A stretch of 45,873 nucleotides of DNA from Alistipes sp. (GCA_017474235.1 JAFVIB010000031.1:1-45873); one strand, 5' to 3'. Positions 9,816-18,112 are shown, numbered from the stretch's first letter. Notes: generated by a model from the sequence alone, not told the origin. Program-made: numbers and translations.

Positions 9816-10286
9816 TTAGAACGGCAGATCGTCATCATCCTGCACAGCTGCCGGTGTTGACGGAGCAACAACAGGCTGTGGTGCAGGATATTGCGGAGCA
9901 GCATATTGCTGTTGTGGCTGCTGCAACTGCTGTGGTTGCTGTGGCGATACACCATCTGCACGACGACCAAGCAGCTTAAGTTCTGATGCGGTTATCTCGG
10001 TTGTGAAATGACGCTGACCATCGTTACCCTGCCAATCACGATAGTGAATTGAGCCTTCAACATATATCTGACTACCCTTGCGGACATATCTATCAACAAC
10101 ATCTGCAAGACCTCTCCAAAATACAACGGTATGCCACTCGGTCTGCTCGGTGGTCTCATTTGTCTGACGATTATAAAGACGCTCTGTTGTCGCAATACGA
10201 ACACGCGCAGTCTTTACGCCACTCTCAAGACTTCTTACCTCTGGGTCGGCACCTACATTACCGACAAGAATTACTTTATTTATCAT
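9816..10286 (-). CDS. ssb: Single-stranded DNA-binding protein SSB
   Basis: SSB coats single-stranded DNA in replication, repair and recombination. The 156-residue protein has the OB-fold start MINKVILVGNVGADPEVRSL and the WHTVVFWRGLADVVDRYVRKG segment. A Gln/Pro-rich linker near residues 115-145 is followed by the acidic tip DDDDLPF that docks partner proteins. Length is usual for bacterial SSB. It starts 2 bases after the purine nucleoside phosphorylase stop, so it is probably expressed from the lpxK promoter unless an internal promoter exists. Confidence 0.97.
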   Translation of the reverse strand: MINKVILVGNVGADPEVRSLESGVKTARVRIATTERLYNRQTNETTEQTEWHTVVFWRGLADVVDRYVRKGSQIYVEGSIHYRDWQGNDGQRHFTTEITASELKLLGRRADGVSPQQPQQLQQPQQQYAAPQYPAPQPVVAPSTPAAVQDDDDLPF

Positions 10287-10288
10287 AA

Positions 10289-11098
10289 CTAATACAATCT
10301 CTTAATAAGTTCTACAAACAACTGACTCATACGCTCTCCAGCCTTACGACCCTGAAGCTGAACATCCTCGTGGTCTCCCTTTTGGTCGCTCAAACCGCAG
10401 TTTGTAATTACCGATACACCAAATACCGGAACGCCCATATGTCGAGCAACAATAGTCTCCGGCACGGTTGACATACCCACAGCATCACCACCAATAGCCT
10501 TGAAGTAACGATACTCTGCCTGTGTCTCGAATGTAGGACCTGTAGTACCTACATATACTCCATATTGGAGCTTAATATTAAGCTCGGCTGCAATATCTGT
10601 TGCTTTATCTCTAACAGCCTTGCAGTAGCAGTCGTGCATATCAGGGAAACGAGGTCCGAACTGAGCCATATTAGGTCCGATAAGTGGATTTGGCAGTAGA
10701 TTAATATGGTCTGTAATAACCATCAAATCACCCACGCAGAACGAAGTATTGATACCTCCACTTGCATTTGAGACAAACAGGTAGTCAATACCCAGCAGTG
10801 CAAGAACCCTTACGGGGAATGTCACCTGCTGCATATTGTAGCCCTCGTAGTAGTGGAAACGACCCTGCATAGCCACCACCTTCACTCCGCCCACATATCC
10901 AAAAATCAGGCGACCTGCGTGACCCTCTACGGTCGAAACAGGCATATTCGGAATATCGCCATACGGAATAGTGTAGGCAACCTCTATATTCTCTACAAAG
11001 CCACCCAAACCTGTGCCAAGGATAATACCGACAGAGGGTTTGAAAGAAGATGTTGCGCTGTTGATATAATTAACAGCCTCTGATATGTGCATCATCAT
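10289..11098 (-). CDS. Purine nucleoside phosphorylase (PNP/MTAP family)
   Basis: Catalyses phosphorolysis of inosine and guanosine to free base and ribose-1-phosphate (purine salvage). Motifs are GIILGTGLGGF near residue 25, STVEGHAGRL near 55-64 (phosphate site), GRFHYYEGY near 80, VSNASGGIN near 110 and ISEAV at the start. The region KAIGGDAVGMSTVPE near 185 has the trimeric PNP signature with the purine-contacting residues. At 269 residues the length is typical. The first three codons are ATG, so the start could be 11098, 11095 or 11092. It overlaps the end of lpxK by 29 bases, suggesting translational coupling. Confidence 0.95.
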   Translation of the reverse strand: MMMHISEAVNYINSATSSFKPSVGIILGTGLGGFVENIEVAYTIPYGDIPNMPVSTVEGHAGRLIFGYVGGVKVVAMQGRFHYYEGYNMQQVTFPVRVLALLGIDYLFVSNASGGINTSFCVGDLMVITDHINLLPNPLIGPNMAQFGPRFPDMHDCYCKAVRDKATDIAAELNIKLQYGVYVGTTGPTFETQAEYRYFKAIGGDAVGMSTVPETIVARHMGVPVFGVSVITNCGLSDQKGDHEDVQLQGRKAGERMSQLFVELIKRLY

Positions 11099-12161
11099 TA
11101 AATCGTTTTATTTCGTTATCTAATAACGCATATAGCGTCTGCTCAATCTGTGCTGAAGTGGTATATTGAGTTGGTACAAACTCCATACCTATACACTCAT
11201 AGAATATACGGTTGCGCAACTCCTCCGGAAAGCCCTCAAGGCTGCTCAACTTTACAGCATCCTTCTCTGTTGTAATAAAGAACATAGCCTCCGGATGCTC
11301 CTCTAAAGCCTTTGTAAGCAGCTCCGCATCAGTTATTCGATACTGATAGTGGTCCTCAAAGCCGAGTGTACCAACCACATTGTAACGACTCGAAAGCCCA
11401 CGGAAGAAGGCGTCATTATTACCGATACCCGACATCGCTATAACGCGACAATTATCAGGCAACATCACCGGCGCACCACTCTCCAACGAGCGCACCTCTT
11501 TGCAGCGAGGACGAGTAAAGAATGTAGCCTGCGAAGGCTTCTTCTTCAGACCTGCCACCATAAGGCTCATATCGCGCTGCAACAAATTCTCAGGACACTT
11601 GGTAAAGACAAATATGTTGGCTCTATCGAGCGAATCGATACTGTCTCGCAACTGACCGTTAGGCATAAAGCTATCCTTATCTACAGGGCGCGAGAAGTCA
11701 ATCATCACAATATTGAGATACGGTTTTACCCAACGATGCTGAAAGCCGTCATCCATAATAATCATATTGACCTCCGGAAACTGATTCATAATGCGCTCAA
11801 TGCCCTCTGTACGACGCTCACAGACAATCACCGGCACATTTGGGAACTTTCGTTTAATCTGCAGTGGCTCATCTCCCACATCCGAATAGTGGTCAAACAG
11901 CCCATCTACCACCCTATAACCACGGGTTTTGCGCTTGTAACCACGCGAGAGGACTGCTACATTGTGGCTCTTCGAGAAGTGCGACACCACAAGCTCGACC
12001 ATAGGGGTCTTGCCCGTACCTCCTGCCGTGATATTTCCTACACAGATAACCGGAATATCATACTCTTTACCCTTGAAGATGTCCTTGTCAAACAGAGTGT
12101 TGCGTACGCTGATAACCATCCCGTACAACCACGCTGCTATTTTCTGTAAAATCATCTTCAT
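11070..12161 (-). CDS. lpxK: Tetraacyldisaccharide 4'-kinase LpxK (lipid A biosynthesis)
   Basis: LpxK phosphorylates the 4' position of the lipid A disaccharide at the inner membrane. The P-loop is VGNITAGGTGKTPMVE near residue 45. It is followed by LSRGYKRKTRGYRVV, the DDGFQHRWVKP motif near 135, and a C-terminal region (FFITTEKDAVKL) typical of the family. The N-terminal membrane-associated start is MKMILQKIAAWLYGMVIS. I use ATG 12161 because the likely promoter box (12184-12191) puts transcription start near 12178; ATG 12179 is in frame and would be leaderless. Its presence supports an LPS-containing outer membrane. It is first in a lpxK, PNP, ssb run. Confidence 0.95.
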   Translation of the reverse strand: MKMILQKIAAWLYGMVISVRNTLFDKDIFKGKEYDIPVICVGNITAGGTGKTPMVELVVSHFSKSHNVAVLSRGYKRKTRGYRVVDGLFDHYSDVGDEPLQIKRKFPNVPVIVCERRTEGIERIMNQFPEVNMIIMDDGFQHRWVKPYLNIVMIDFSRPVDKDSFMPNGQLRDSIDSLDRANIFVFTKCPENLLQRDMSLMVAGLKKKPSQATFFTRPRCKEVRSLESGAPVMLPDNCRVIAMSGIGNNDAFFRGLSSRYNVVGTLGFEDHYQYRITDAELLTKALEEHPEAMFFITTEKDAVKLSSLEGFPEELRNRIFYECIGMEFVPTQYTTSAQIEQTLYALLDNEIKRFNDDAHIRGC

Positions 12162-12183
12162 AGATATAAAATCATTCAATTTT

Positions 12184-12214
12184 CAAAGTTATAGTTTTTT
12201 TTTGACAATTCCAA
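12184..12214 (-). promoter_or_regulatory. Putative lpxK promoter (minus strand)
   Basis: On the minus strand TTG (12214-12212) and TAACTTTG (12191-12184) are separated by 20 bases, matching the Bacteroidales -33/-7 layout. It is divergent from the M23 gene promoter about 85 bases away. Confidence 0.55.
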
Positions 12215-12274
12215 CCCACTCTAATATTTTTACAAAAAAACTATGTTTTTTTATAAATGTTAAGGCATTTTTAT

Positions 12275-12282
12275 TAACTTTG
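12275..12282 (+). promoter_or_regulatory. Putative promoter of M23 lipoprotein gene; near-leaderless
   Basis: TAACTTTG fits TAnnTTTG exactly and ends only 6 bases before the ATG at 12289. Transcription would begin on or within a few bases of the start codon. No TTG is visible about 20 bases upstream, only T-rich sequence. Confidence 0.5.
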
Positions 12283-12288
12283 CGCATT

Positions 12289-13545
12289 ATGAGAAAGTTT
12301 GTACATCTGTTATCTGCTATACTTGCCGTAACCGGCTTTGTATCTTGCTCTACACAGAGCACTACCGAGGAGAAACCTCGTACAATTATTTATGGCATTG
12401 ATGCCGAGGGTTATAAGGTTGATAATTTTGAGGTTGTCAAGGGCGACACTTGGGGAAATATCCTTGACAGCTACGGCATTACCGTACCTAAAATCAACCG
12501 TCTTGATGCGCTGACAAAGAACATTTGCCCGCTCAAAACAATCCGTATCGGTCATAAGTACACCACCTTTACAAAGCGTGACAGCATAGATACTGCCCGC
12601 ATAGTTCTCGACCACTTGGTATATGAGAAGAATATGATTGACTATGTTGTATTCTCCTTTGTTGGCGACTCTGTGGCTGTCCGTGAGGACTCTAAGCCTG
12701 TAACTCTTCGCCGCACTAAGAGCAGTGGTACTATCGAGACCTCGCTGTGGGGTACTATTATGCAGGAGAATATGCCTTATGCGCTGGCTGCCGAGATGGA
12801 GGATATATATCAGTGGACAGTCGATTTCTTCGGTATTCAGCAGGGCGATAGCTTTACGGTTATCTATGACGAGAAGTTTGTCGATACCCTCTCTGTAGGC
12901 ATCGGCAGGGTTTGGGGAGCGAAGTTTAACCACTTGGGCAAGGATATATATGCCATTCCATTCCCGCAGGATGGCAAGGTGCAGTATTGGGAGGCAGACG
13001 GCGGCTCACTGCGCAAGCAGCTGCTCAAGGCTCCGCTCAAGTTTACCCGCATCTCTTCAAAGTTCTCATACTCTCGTTATCATCCTGTGCTGAAGAAGTA
13101 CCGTCCTCACACAGGCGTTGATTATGCTGCACCGGCAGGAACTCCTGTGCGTGCCGTAGCCGATGGAACAGTTACTCTGAAGGGCTATAAGGGTGCAGGT
13201 GGTCATACGGTATATATCAAGCACCCGGGTAAGTTGCAGTCCGGCTACCTTCACCTGAAGGGTTACGCAAAGGGTATTGCCGTAGGTAAGCGAGTATCAC
13301 AGGGTCAGGTTATCGGTTATGTCGGTAGTACAGGTCGCTCTACTGGTCCGCACCTCGACTTCCGCCTTTGGAAGAATGGTCAGCCTATAAATCCGCTCAA
13401 GGTACCACAGCAACCTTCAGAGCCTATCAAGGAGGCTAATCGAGAGAAGTTTGAGTGGGTTAAGGCGCGTGTTATTGCCGAACTTGAGGGCGAAGTGCCT
13501 GATTCAATGAAGATTACGGTTATAGATTCTGTAGTTATTAAGTAA
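12289..13545 (+). CDS. M23-family (LytM-like) peptidase lipoprotein with altered active site
   Basis: ATG 12289 gives 418 residues starting with a lipoprotein signal (lipobox GFVSC, Cys20). A LysM-like or opacity-associated region (VKGDTWGNILDSYGITVPKI) follows near residue 47. The C-terminal M23 domain shows H274-TGV-D278 and a YLHLKG motif. The usual HxH is H355-L-D357, so one zinc-ligand His is replaced by Asp. The enzyme could have altered metal binding or act as an amidase activator, like the degenerate LytM factors EnvC and NlpD. Expected role: peptidoglycan remodelling in the periplasm. A longer open frame upstream to 11962 lies across lpxK and is not used. The next gene starts 1 base after the stop. 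Confidence 0.88.
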   Translation: MRKFVHLLSAILAVTGFVSCSTQSTTEEKPRTIIYGIDAEGYKVDNFEVVKGDTWGNILDSYGITVPKINRLDALTKNICPLKTIRIGHKYTTFTKRDSIDTARIVLDHLVYEKNMIDYVVFSFVGDSVAVREDSKPVTLRRTKSSGTIETSLWGTIMQENMPYALAAEMEDIYQWTVDFFGIQQGDSFTVIYDEKFVDTLSVGIGRVWGAKFNHLGKDIYAIPFPQDGKVQYWEADGGSLRKQLLKAPLKFTRISSKFSYSRYHPVLKKYRPHTGVDYAAPAGTPVRAVADGTVTLKGYKGAGGHTVYIKHPGKLQSGYLHLKGYAKGIAVGKRVSQGQVIGYVGSTGRSTGPHLDFRLWKNGQPINPLKVPQQPSEPIKEANREKFEWVKARVIAELEGEVPDSMKITVIDSVVIK

Positions 13546-13546
13546 T

Positions 13547-13960
13547 ATGTTGCCGGAGAAGAGAATAGTATCATTTATTGCTCGCCATCATGTGCTAACA
13601 CTTGCCACTGCGACAAGTGAGGGTATGCCCTACTGCGCAGCTTGCTTCTATGCATACGACAAGGCGCGTAATGTGATAGTATTTACCTCTGACGACAATA
13701 CAACTCACGCCCAGCAGATGACAGCCAATAGTAGTGTTGCTTGCGCCATCAACCTTGAGACCCGAGTGGTCGGCAAGGTGCAGGGTTTACAGATTTGCGG
13801 CACTGTTCGCCGTGGTGCAGAGGAGGATAAGATGGTGTATATCAAGCGTTTCCCCTATGCAGCAGTAGCTCCGCTCAATATTTGGGTTGTCGAGCCTGAT
13901 TTTATGAAACTTACCGATAATACGCTCGGTTTTGGAAAGAAGCTGATATGGAACAGGTAA
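13547..13960 (+). CDS. Pyridoxamine 5'-phosphate oxidase-like FMN-binding protein
   Basis: A 137-residue split-barrel protein of the PNPOx-like superfamily. VLTLATATSEGMPYCAACFYAY at residues 16-37 and VIVFTSDDNTTHAQQM at 43-58 match the flavin-binding half-barrel of the family. At this size it is a stand-alone PNPOx-like or general-stress-protein-26-like protein rather than PdxH itself, which is about 210 residues. It begins 1 base after the M23 gene and overlaps ispD by 13 bases, so it belongs to a tight operon. Substrate unknown. Confidence 0.75.
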   Translation: MLPEKRIVSFIARHHVLTLATATSEGMPYCAACFYAYDKARNVIVFTSDDNTTHAQQMTANSSVACAINLETRVVGKVQGLQICGTVRRGAEEDKMVYIKRFPYAAVAPLNIWVVEPDFMKLTDNTLGFGKKLIWNR

Positions 13961-14640
13961 AGGTCGGAGTAGTAATAGTTGCCGGAGGTAGTGGCAGCCG
14001 TATGGGAGGTGCAATACCCAAGCAGTTTGCACTTGTCGATGGCGAGCCTATACTTGTCAAGACTATAAATAACTTTGCCGAGGCATTTCCTACGGCAAAG
14101 ATTGTTGTTGTACTGCCGGCAGCGCAGATGGATTTTTGGAAGAACTACTCTGCCCGTTTCCGTGTTGCCCGCCATACGACAGTTGAGGGCGGAGAGCAGC
14201 GTTTTTACTCGGTAAAAAACGGTATTGAGGCTATCAGAGAGCAGGTTGATATCATAGCTATTCAAGATGGCGTGCGACCATTCGGCTCAAAACAGATGAT
14301 TTTAGACGCTGCACAATGTGCTGTCAAGAATGGCTCTGCAATACCTGTTATAGATGCTGTGGACTCTTTTAGAGAGGTTACAGATAGCGGAAGCCATATT
14401 ATCGACCGCACAAAGTTGCGCGTAGTGCAAACCCCGCAGATATTCGAGGCGTCACTAATTCGTGCAGCTTACGATACGCAATTTGACAGCTCTTTTACAG
14501 ACGATGCATCGGTAGTCGAGCATACCACATCACACAGAGTTGTACTTTGCAGTGGCGAGCGAACAAATATAAAGATTACAACACCCGACGATATGGTGAT
14601 TGCCGAGGCGATTGCCAAGGCGATAAAGGAGAGTAGGTAG
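13948..14640 (+). CDS. ispD: 2-C-methyl-D-erythritol 4-phosphate cytidylyltransferase IspD
   Basis: IspD transfers CMP to methylerythritol phosphate in the non-mevalonate isoprenoid pathway. The glycine-rich nucleotide-binding start VIVAGGSGSRMGGAIPKQF is at residues 9-27. AIQDGVRPFGS is near 107, and PQIFEASLI near 166 with DDASVVE near 189 completes the IspD signature. At 230 residues the length is normal. It overlaps the preceding PNPOx-like gene by 13 bases and is followed 1 base later by a membrane protein gene. Confidence 0.95.
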   Translation: MEQVKVGVVIVAGGSGSRMGGAIPKQFALVDGEPILVKTINNFAEAFPTAKIVVVLPAAQMDFWKNYSARFRVARHTTVEGGEQRFYSVKNGIEAIREQVDIIAIQDGVRPFGSKQMILDAAQCAVKNGSAIPVIDAVDSFREVTDSGSHIIDRTKLRVVQTPQIFEASLIRAAYDTQFDSSFTDDASVVEHTTSHRVVLCSGERTNIKITTPDDMVIAEAIAKAIKESR

Positions 14641-14641
14641 T

Positions 14642-15157
14642 ATGTTTGAGTTTCGATATACGACAGATAACAAGACACTATACCGCACAGCAATTCACTT
14701 TTTTGTGTTTGTTGCCATAGCTACTGCGCTCTTTATCCTTGTCGATGGTAGCTATATCCTTGCGTGGTTTATATCTATCGTTATCGCCGTTATCGCACTT
14801 ATGGCACTCTCTATTCCTCGCAGTGTAGTGCTTGACGAGCAGGGGGTTGATATATGCTGTATATCTGACTACACCCATATTCCATACAACGAAATTGCCG
14901 CAATAAGAAGCGTCGAGACAAAGGAGCTAAAGTTTATGGTGCCGATATTTGCCGCTTCGGGCTTTTTTGGTTACTATGGTAACTTTTTGGACATCAAGGC
15001 GATGGATTTCGTTAAAATATATGCCGCCAAGTGGGATAACTTTATCGAGATTACCGATATATACGAGGATAAGTACTATATCTCTTGTGACAACCGTGAG
15101 GAGTTGATAGAGCGAGTGTTGGATTATGTGTCACTAAAACCGGAGAATGATGAGTAA
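14642..15157 (+). CDS. Small membrane protein with PH-like C-terminal domain
   Basis: A 171-residue protein with two adjacent hydrophobic helices (about residues 19-36 and 40-57: FFVFVAIATALFILVDG and ILAWFISIVIAVIALMAL). A soluble part follows with VVLDEQGVDICCISDYTHIP and FIEITDIYEDKYYISCDNRE. That layout, two membrane helices then a strand-rich bacterial PH-like domain, resembles DUF304/bPH proteins, but I cannot confirm it. It overlaps the LytTR gene by 11 bases, so the two are probably translationally coupled and may work together. Confidence 0.55.
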   Translation: MFEFRYTTDNKTLYRTAIHFFVFVAIATALFILVDGSYILAWFISIVIAVIALMALSIPRSVVLDEQGVDICCISDYTHIPYNEIAAIRSVETKELKFMVPIFAASGFFGYYGNFLDIKAMDFVKIYAAKWDNFIEITDIYEDKYYISCDNREELIERVLDYVSLKPENDE

Positions 15158-16040
15158 AAACATACTTAATCAGCTTGTACCGAAGTCGATATTTACCTAC
15201 TCTCGACAGGCGATGATGGTCTTTGCAATGGCTGTTATTGCCGTTGTGTTTATCATTATTTTCCGCCCTTTCAAAATATATGAATCTTTAGACTTCCTGA
15301 TTACAGAGAACCCTTCAGGGTGGATTAATTCTGCAGAAGATGCATTCTTTTTGGCACTCTCCTCGGTTGTACTCTTTGCTATGATACTCGTAATGAGTTC
15401 TCGCGTTGTACTTGTCAAGACAATGCGCGACAGGCTTACATATCGGGGCTTTTTGGTGTGGTGCGGTGTTGAGTTTGTAGTTGTAGCTTTAGGTATTACA
15501 CTTCTCTCGGCTTCACTCTTCCATCCCGAATATACAAGTTTGGTAAGGCTCTTTTTGAAGGTTTTGGGACGCACAACCTGCATACTCTTTATACCTTATA
15601 TAATATGCTGGCTCTACATCATCATTCTTGATAAGGCTCATCAGCTCAAAACCCTTAAGGAGAGTATTGCAAACGACGAGAATACACTCCAAAAGAGCTA
15701 TGTACTCTTCTATGACGATCACGATGAGATGCGTCTGTCTGTCAAACGAGAGGATTTGATAATGATTGAGTCGGCAGATAACTATGTCTGCGTGTGGTAT
15801 CTGAATAACAATCAGATAAAAAAGAGTATGGTGCGCAATACTATGAAACGAGTTGCGCAACAACTTGGAGATAGCAGTGTTCAACGCTGTCACCGTTCAT
15901 ATATGATTAATATGGACCGTGTGAAGGTGTTGCGCCGCGATAAAGAGGGTGTGTTTATCGAGTTTGGCATCGAAGGGGTCTTTGATGTGCCTATCTCGAG
16001 AACCTATATAAGCAATATAACCTCATGGCTAATGAAATAG
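15147..16040 (+). CDS. Membrane-anchored LytTR-family transcriptional regulator
   Basis: A 297-residue protein with about four N-terminal membrane helices (around residues 20-40, 64-82, 103-122 and 138-158). A short linker is followed by a C-terminal LytTR DNA-binding domain from about residue 195. Recognisable pieces are VKREDLIMIESADNYVCVWY and VQRCHRSYMINMDRVKVLRR. There is no receiver domain, so it is a membrane-bound regulator rather than a phosphorelay response regulator. A second ATG directly follows the first (15150). Its coupling with the upstream membrane protein suggests a joint sensing unit; the signal and target genes are unknown. Confidence 0.82.
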   Translation: MMSKNILNQLVPKSIFTYSRQAMMVFAMAVIAVVFIIIFRPFKIYESLDFLITENPSGWINSAEDAFFLALSSVVLFAMILVMSSRVVLVKTMRDRLTYRGFLVWCGVEFVVVALGITLLSASLFHPEYTSLVRLFLKVLGRTTCILFIPYIICWLYIIILDKAHQLKTLKESIANDENTLQKSYVLFYDDHDEMRLSVKREDLIMIESADNYVCVWYLNNNQIKKSMVRNTMKRVAQQLGDSSVQRCHRSYMINMDRVKVLRRDKEGVFIEFGIEGVFDVPISRTYISNITSWLMK

Positions 16041-16093
16041 TAGTTATTACACTATAACAAACTAACAAACAAATTTATTTTAAACTATTAATC

Positions 16094-16099
16094 AGGAGA
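16094..16099 (+). promoter_or_regulatory. Shine-Dalgarno-like AGGAGA before the acyl-CoA ligase gene
   Basis: AGGAGA lies 3 bases before ATG 16103, a tighter spacing than usual. Most starts in this window have no such motif. Confidence 0.4.
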
Positions 16100-16102
16100 T
16101 TT

Positions 16103-17740
16103 ATGAAGCATTTTATTGAAAGATTTGCCGAATCGGCACAGAACAATTGGCACAAGCCGGCTGTTTGTGATTATCATGGCGAGACTTTCTATTATGCAGA
16201 TGTGGCGACACAGATTGCCAAGTTGCATATTGTTTTTGAGAGATTGGGAGTAAAGGTGGGTGACAAAATTGCAATTAGTGCAAACAATACTGCTCGCTGG
16301 GGTATCTCCTATCTCGCAATTATCGCCTATCGTGCTGTTGCAGTACCAATTTTGAATGGTTTTTCAGCCGAGAATTTACAGAAACTTGTAGATCACTCAG
16401 ACAGCGTAATCCTCTTTACTGAGCGTAAGATGTGGGCAAATATGTTGCCAGAGCACATGCCACAGCTTAAGGGTGCAATCTGCATCGAGGACTTTACAGA
16501 GCTTTGGTCAAAGGATGATGTTCTGAAAGATGTTATGCCAAACTTGCAGCAGCTCTTCAGGGCTAAGTATCCACAGGGTATGAAGCGTAAGTTTGTACAT
16601 TATGAGGTTGGCGAGCCTGATGATCTTAATACTATCAGCTACACCTCAGGTACAACTTCGTCGCCAAAGGGTATTATGCTCTCTAACAACAATATTTCAT
16701 CGAATATTACCTTCGGTGTAAACCGTATTAAGCTGCCATTGGGCTCAAATATCGTTTCAATGTTGCCATTGGCACACCTCTACGGTCTTGCATTTGAGTT
16801 TATATACCCTGTATGTTCAGGTGCAACAGTCTATTTCCTTGGAAAGATGCCGACCCCTACCCTGCTGATGCAGGCATTTCAGGAGGTTAGACCTTATATG
16901 CTTATCACTGTACCGCTGGTTCTTGAGAAGATTATCCGTAATAAGGTTATCCCTACACTTGAGAAACCTATGCTCAAATTCTCACTCAAGATTCCGGGTC
17001 TTAACAATATTATTTACAAATCAGTAAGACGCAAGATTCTTGGTGCATTTGGTGGTAATATGAAACATATCATCGTCGGTGGCGCAGCTATCAGCGGACC
17101 TATCGAGGTGCTGCTCAAGCAGATTAAGCTCCCTTATACCGTAGGTTACGGTATGACCGAGTGCGGACCACTGATTGGTTATGAGGATTGGTACGACTTC
17201 GCTATCCGCTCGTGCGGTAAGCCTGTTGACGGTATGGAGGTGCGTATCGACTCTTCTGACCCTCAGAATGTTGTCGGAGAGATTCAGGTGTGTGGCGACA
17301 ATGTGATGCTGGGCTACTATAAGCAGCCGGATATTACAGCTGCAACATTTACCGATGACGGATATATGAAGACCGGTGACTTGGGCGTTATCGACAAGTA
17401 CGGAAATATCTATATCAAGGGTCGCTCAAAGAATATGATTCTTACGGCAAATGGACAGAATGTCTATCCAGAGGAGATTGAGGAGCTGCTCAACGCAATG
17501 CCTCATGTACGCGAGTCAATTATCATCAGCCGCAAAAACCGCATCGTGGCTATCGTGGCAACAGATAACGATGATAGCAACCCTCTGACAAAGTCTCAGC
17601 TTAAGACTATTATGGAGTCTAACCGCATTATGCTCAACCAAAAGTTGCCTGCATACGCACAGGTTGCCGATATTGATATTCTTGATGACGACTTCGAGCG
17701 TACTCCAAAGAACTCAATCAAACGATTCTTGTACAAGTAA
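16103..17740 (+). CDS. AMP-binding acyl-CoA ligase (long-chain fatty acid--CoA ligase-like)
   Basis: A 545-residue member of the ANL superfamily. The AMP-binding P-loop SYTSGTTSSPKGIML is near residues 178-192, GYGMTECGPLIGYED near 346-360, the hinge-region KTGDLG near 423, and the C-terminal catalytic-lysine region RTPKNSIKRFLYK ends the protein. The overall pattern is that of long-chain fatty acyl-CoA synthetases, activating a carboxylate to an acyl-adenylate and then a CoA thioester. The exact substrate cannot be read from sequence. It is preceded by 62 bases with a Shine-Dalgarno-like AGGAGA and followed by a strong terminator. Confidence 0.88.
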   Translation: MKHFIERFAESAQNNWHKPAVCDYHGETFYYADVATQIAKLHIVFERLGVKVGDKIAISANNTARWGISYLAIIAYRAVAVPILNGFSAENLQKLVDHSDSVILFTERKMWANMLPEHMPQLKGAICIEDFTELWSKDDVLKDVMPNLQQLFRAKYPQGMKRKFVHYEVGEPDDLNTISYTSGTTSSPKGIMLSNNNISSNITFGVNRIKLPLGSNIVSMLPLAHLYGLAFEFIYPVCSGATVYFLGKMPTPTLLMQAFQEVRPYMLITVPLVLEKIIRNKVIPTLEKPMLKFSLKIPGLNNIIYKSVRRKILGAFGGNMKHIIVGGAAISGPIEVLLKQIKLPYTVGYGMTECGPLIGYEDWYDFAIRSCGKPVDGMEVRIDSSDPQNVVGEIQVCGDNVMLGYYKQPDITAATFTDDGYMKTGDLGVIDKYGNIYIKGRSKNMILTANGQNVYPEEIEELLNAMPHVRESIIISRKNRIVAIVATDNDDSNPLTKSQLKTIMESNRIMLNQKLPAYAQVADIDILDDDFERTPKNSIKRFLYK

Positions 17741-17763
17741 GAAATAGTCTATATAAACTTAAC

Positions 17764-17799
17764 AATAGAGTCTAACTTTCAGTGTTAGACTCTATTTTT
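17764..17799 (+). terminator. Intrinsic terminator after the acyl-CoA ligase gene
   Basis: A perfect 13-bp stem, AATAGAGTCTAAC with GTTAGACTCTATT, has a 7-base loop and runs into a five-T tract. It is a textbook rho-independent terminator 24 bases after the stop codon. Confidence 0.9.
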
Positions 17800-17832
17800 G
17801 TGCTTTATTGCACTGTTATTCAAAATTTTGCT

Positions 17833-17840
17833 TATATTTG
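17833..17840 (+). promoter_or_regulatory. Putative promoter box TATATTTG upstream of the DprA-like gene
   Basis: TATATTTG fits the -7 consensus exactly and follows the terminator at 17764-17799. If used, it gives a leader of about 255 bases before ATG 18101. The -33 position is only weakly matched by TTG at 17808-17810. Confidence 0.45.
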
Positions 17841-18100
17841 TAATGGCTTAAGGCTTTTGCCATTGAGCCGTACATATTAGTTGACATTATTGTTGTAGTC
17901 TTCAAAACTCAAACTTCGCAATTTGAATAACACGAAGATTCGCAATCAAATGTCCGCGTTTGGTGTATATCCTTACTACCGACTTTGGCTCGGTGTGTGT
18001 GATATATCTCCGGCGTGGGCTATTTGTGTTGCTTATTCGTGTTATAGGTAGCGAAGGCCTGAGTTTTGGATAAGTTAATGCAGTAGTCTGCGCTTTTTTT
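17841..18100 (+). other. Long non-coding-looking leader upstream of the DprA-like gene
   Basis: I see no convincing gene in these 260 bases. Plus-strand frames are short or lack an ATG; one could encode about 34 residues from ATG 17950 but resembles nothing known to me. The region carries a local AATGGC...GCCATT hairpin just after the promoter box, a direct repeat of TTCGCAAT 25 bases apart (17915-17922 and 17939-17946 region), and at its end the start-codon hairpin described separately. An antisense frame across it (18312-17902) looks like a shadow. Confidence 0.45.
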
Positions 18101-18112
18101 ATGAACTTATCC
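18068..18112 (+). promoter_or_regulatory. Hairpin enclosing the start codon of the DprA-like gene
   Basis: GGATAAGTT (18068-18076) is a perfect complement of AACTTATCC (18104-18112), directly after ATG 18101-18103. The 27-base loop contains a GCAG-TAGT-CTGC mini-hairpin followed by a seven-T run. The fold would put the start codon against the closing stem and could restrict initiation; function is inferred. Confidence 0.5.

Noticed and set aside
11349-12149. 266-codon open frame on the plus strand opposite lpxK
   Set aside because: It is antisense to a clearly recognisable LpxK, shows no domain, signal or plausible composition, and has no promoter or downstream partner of its own.
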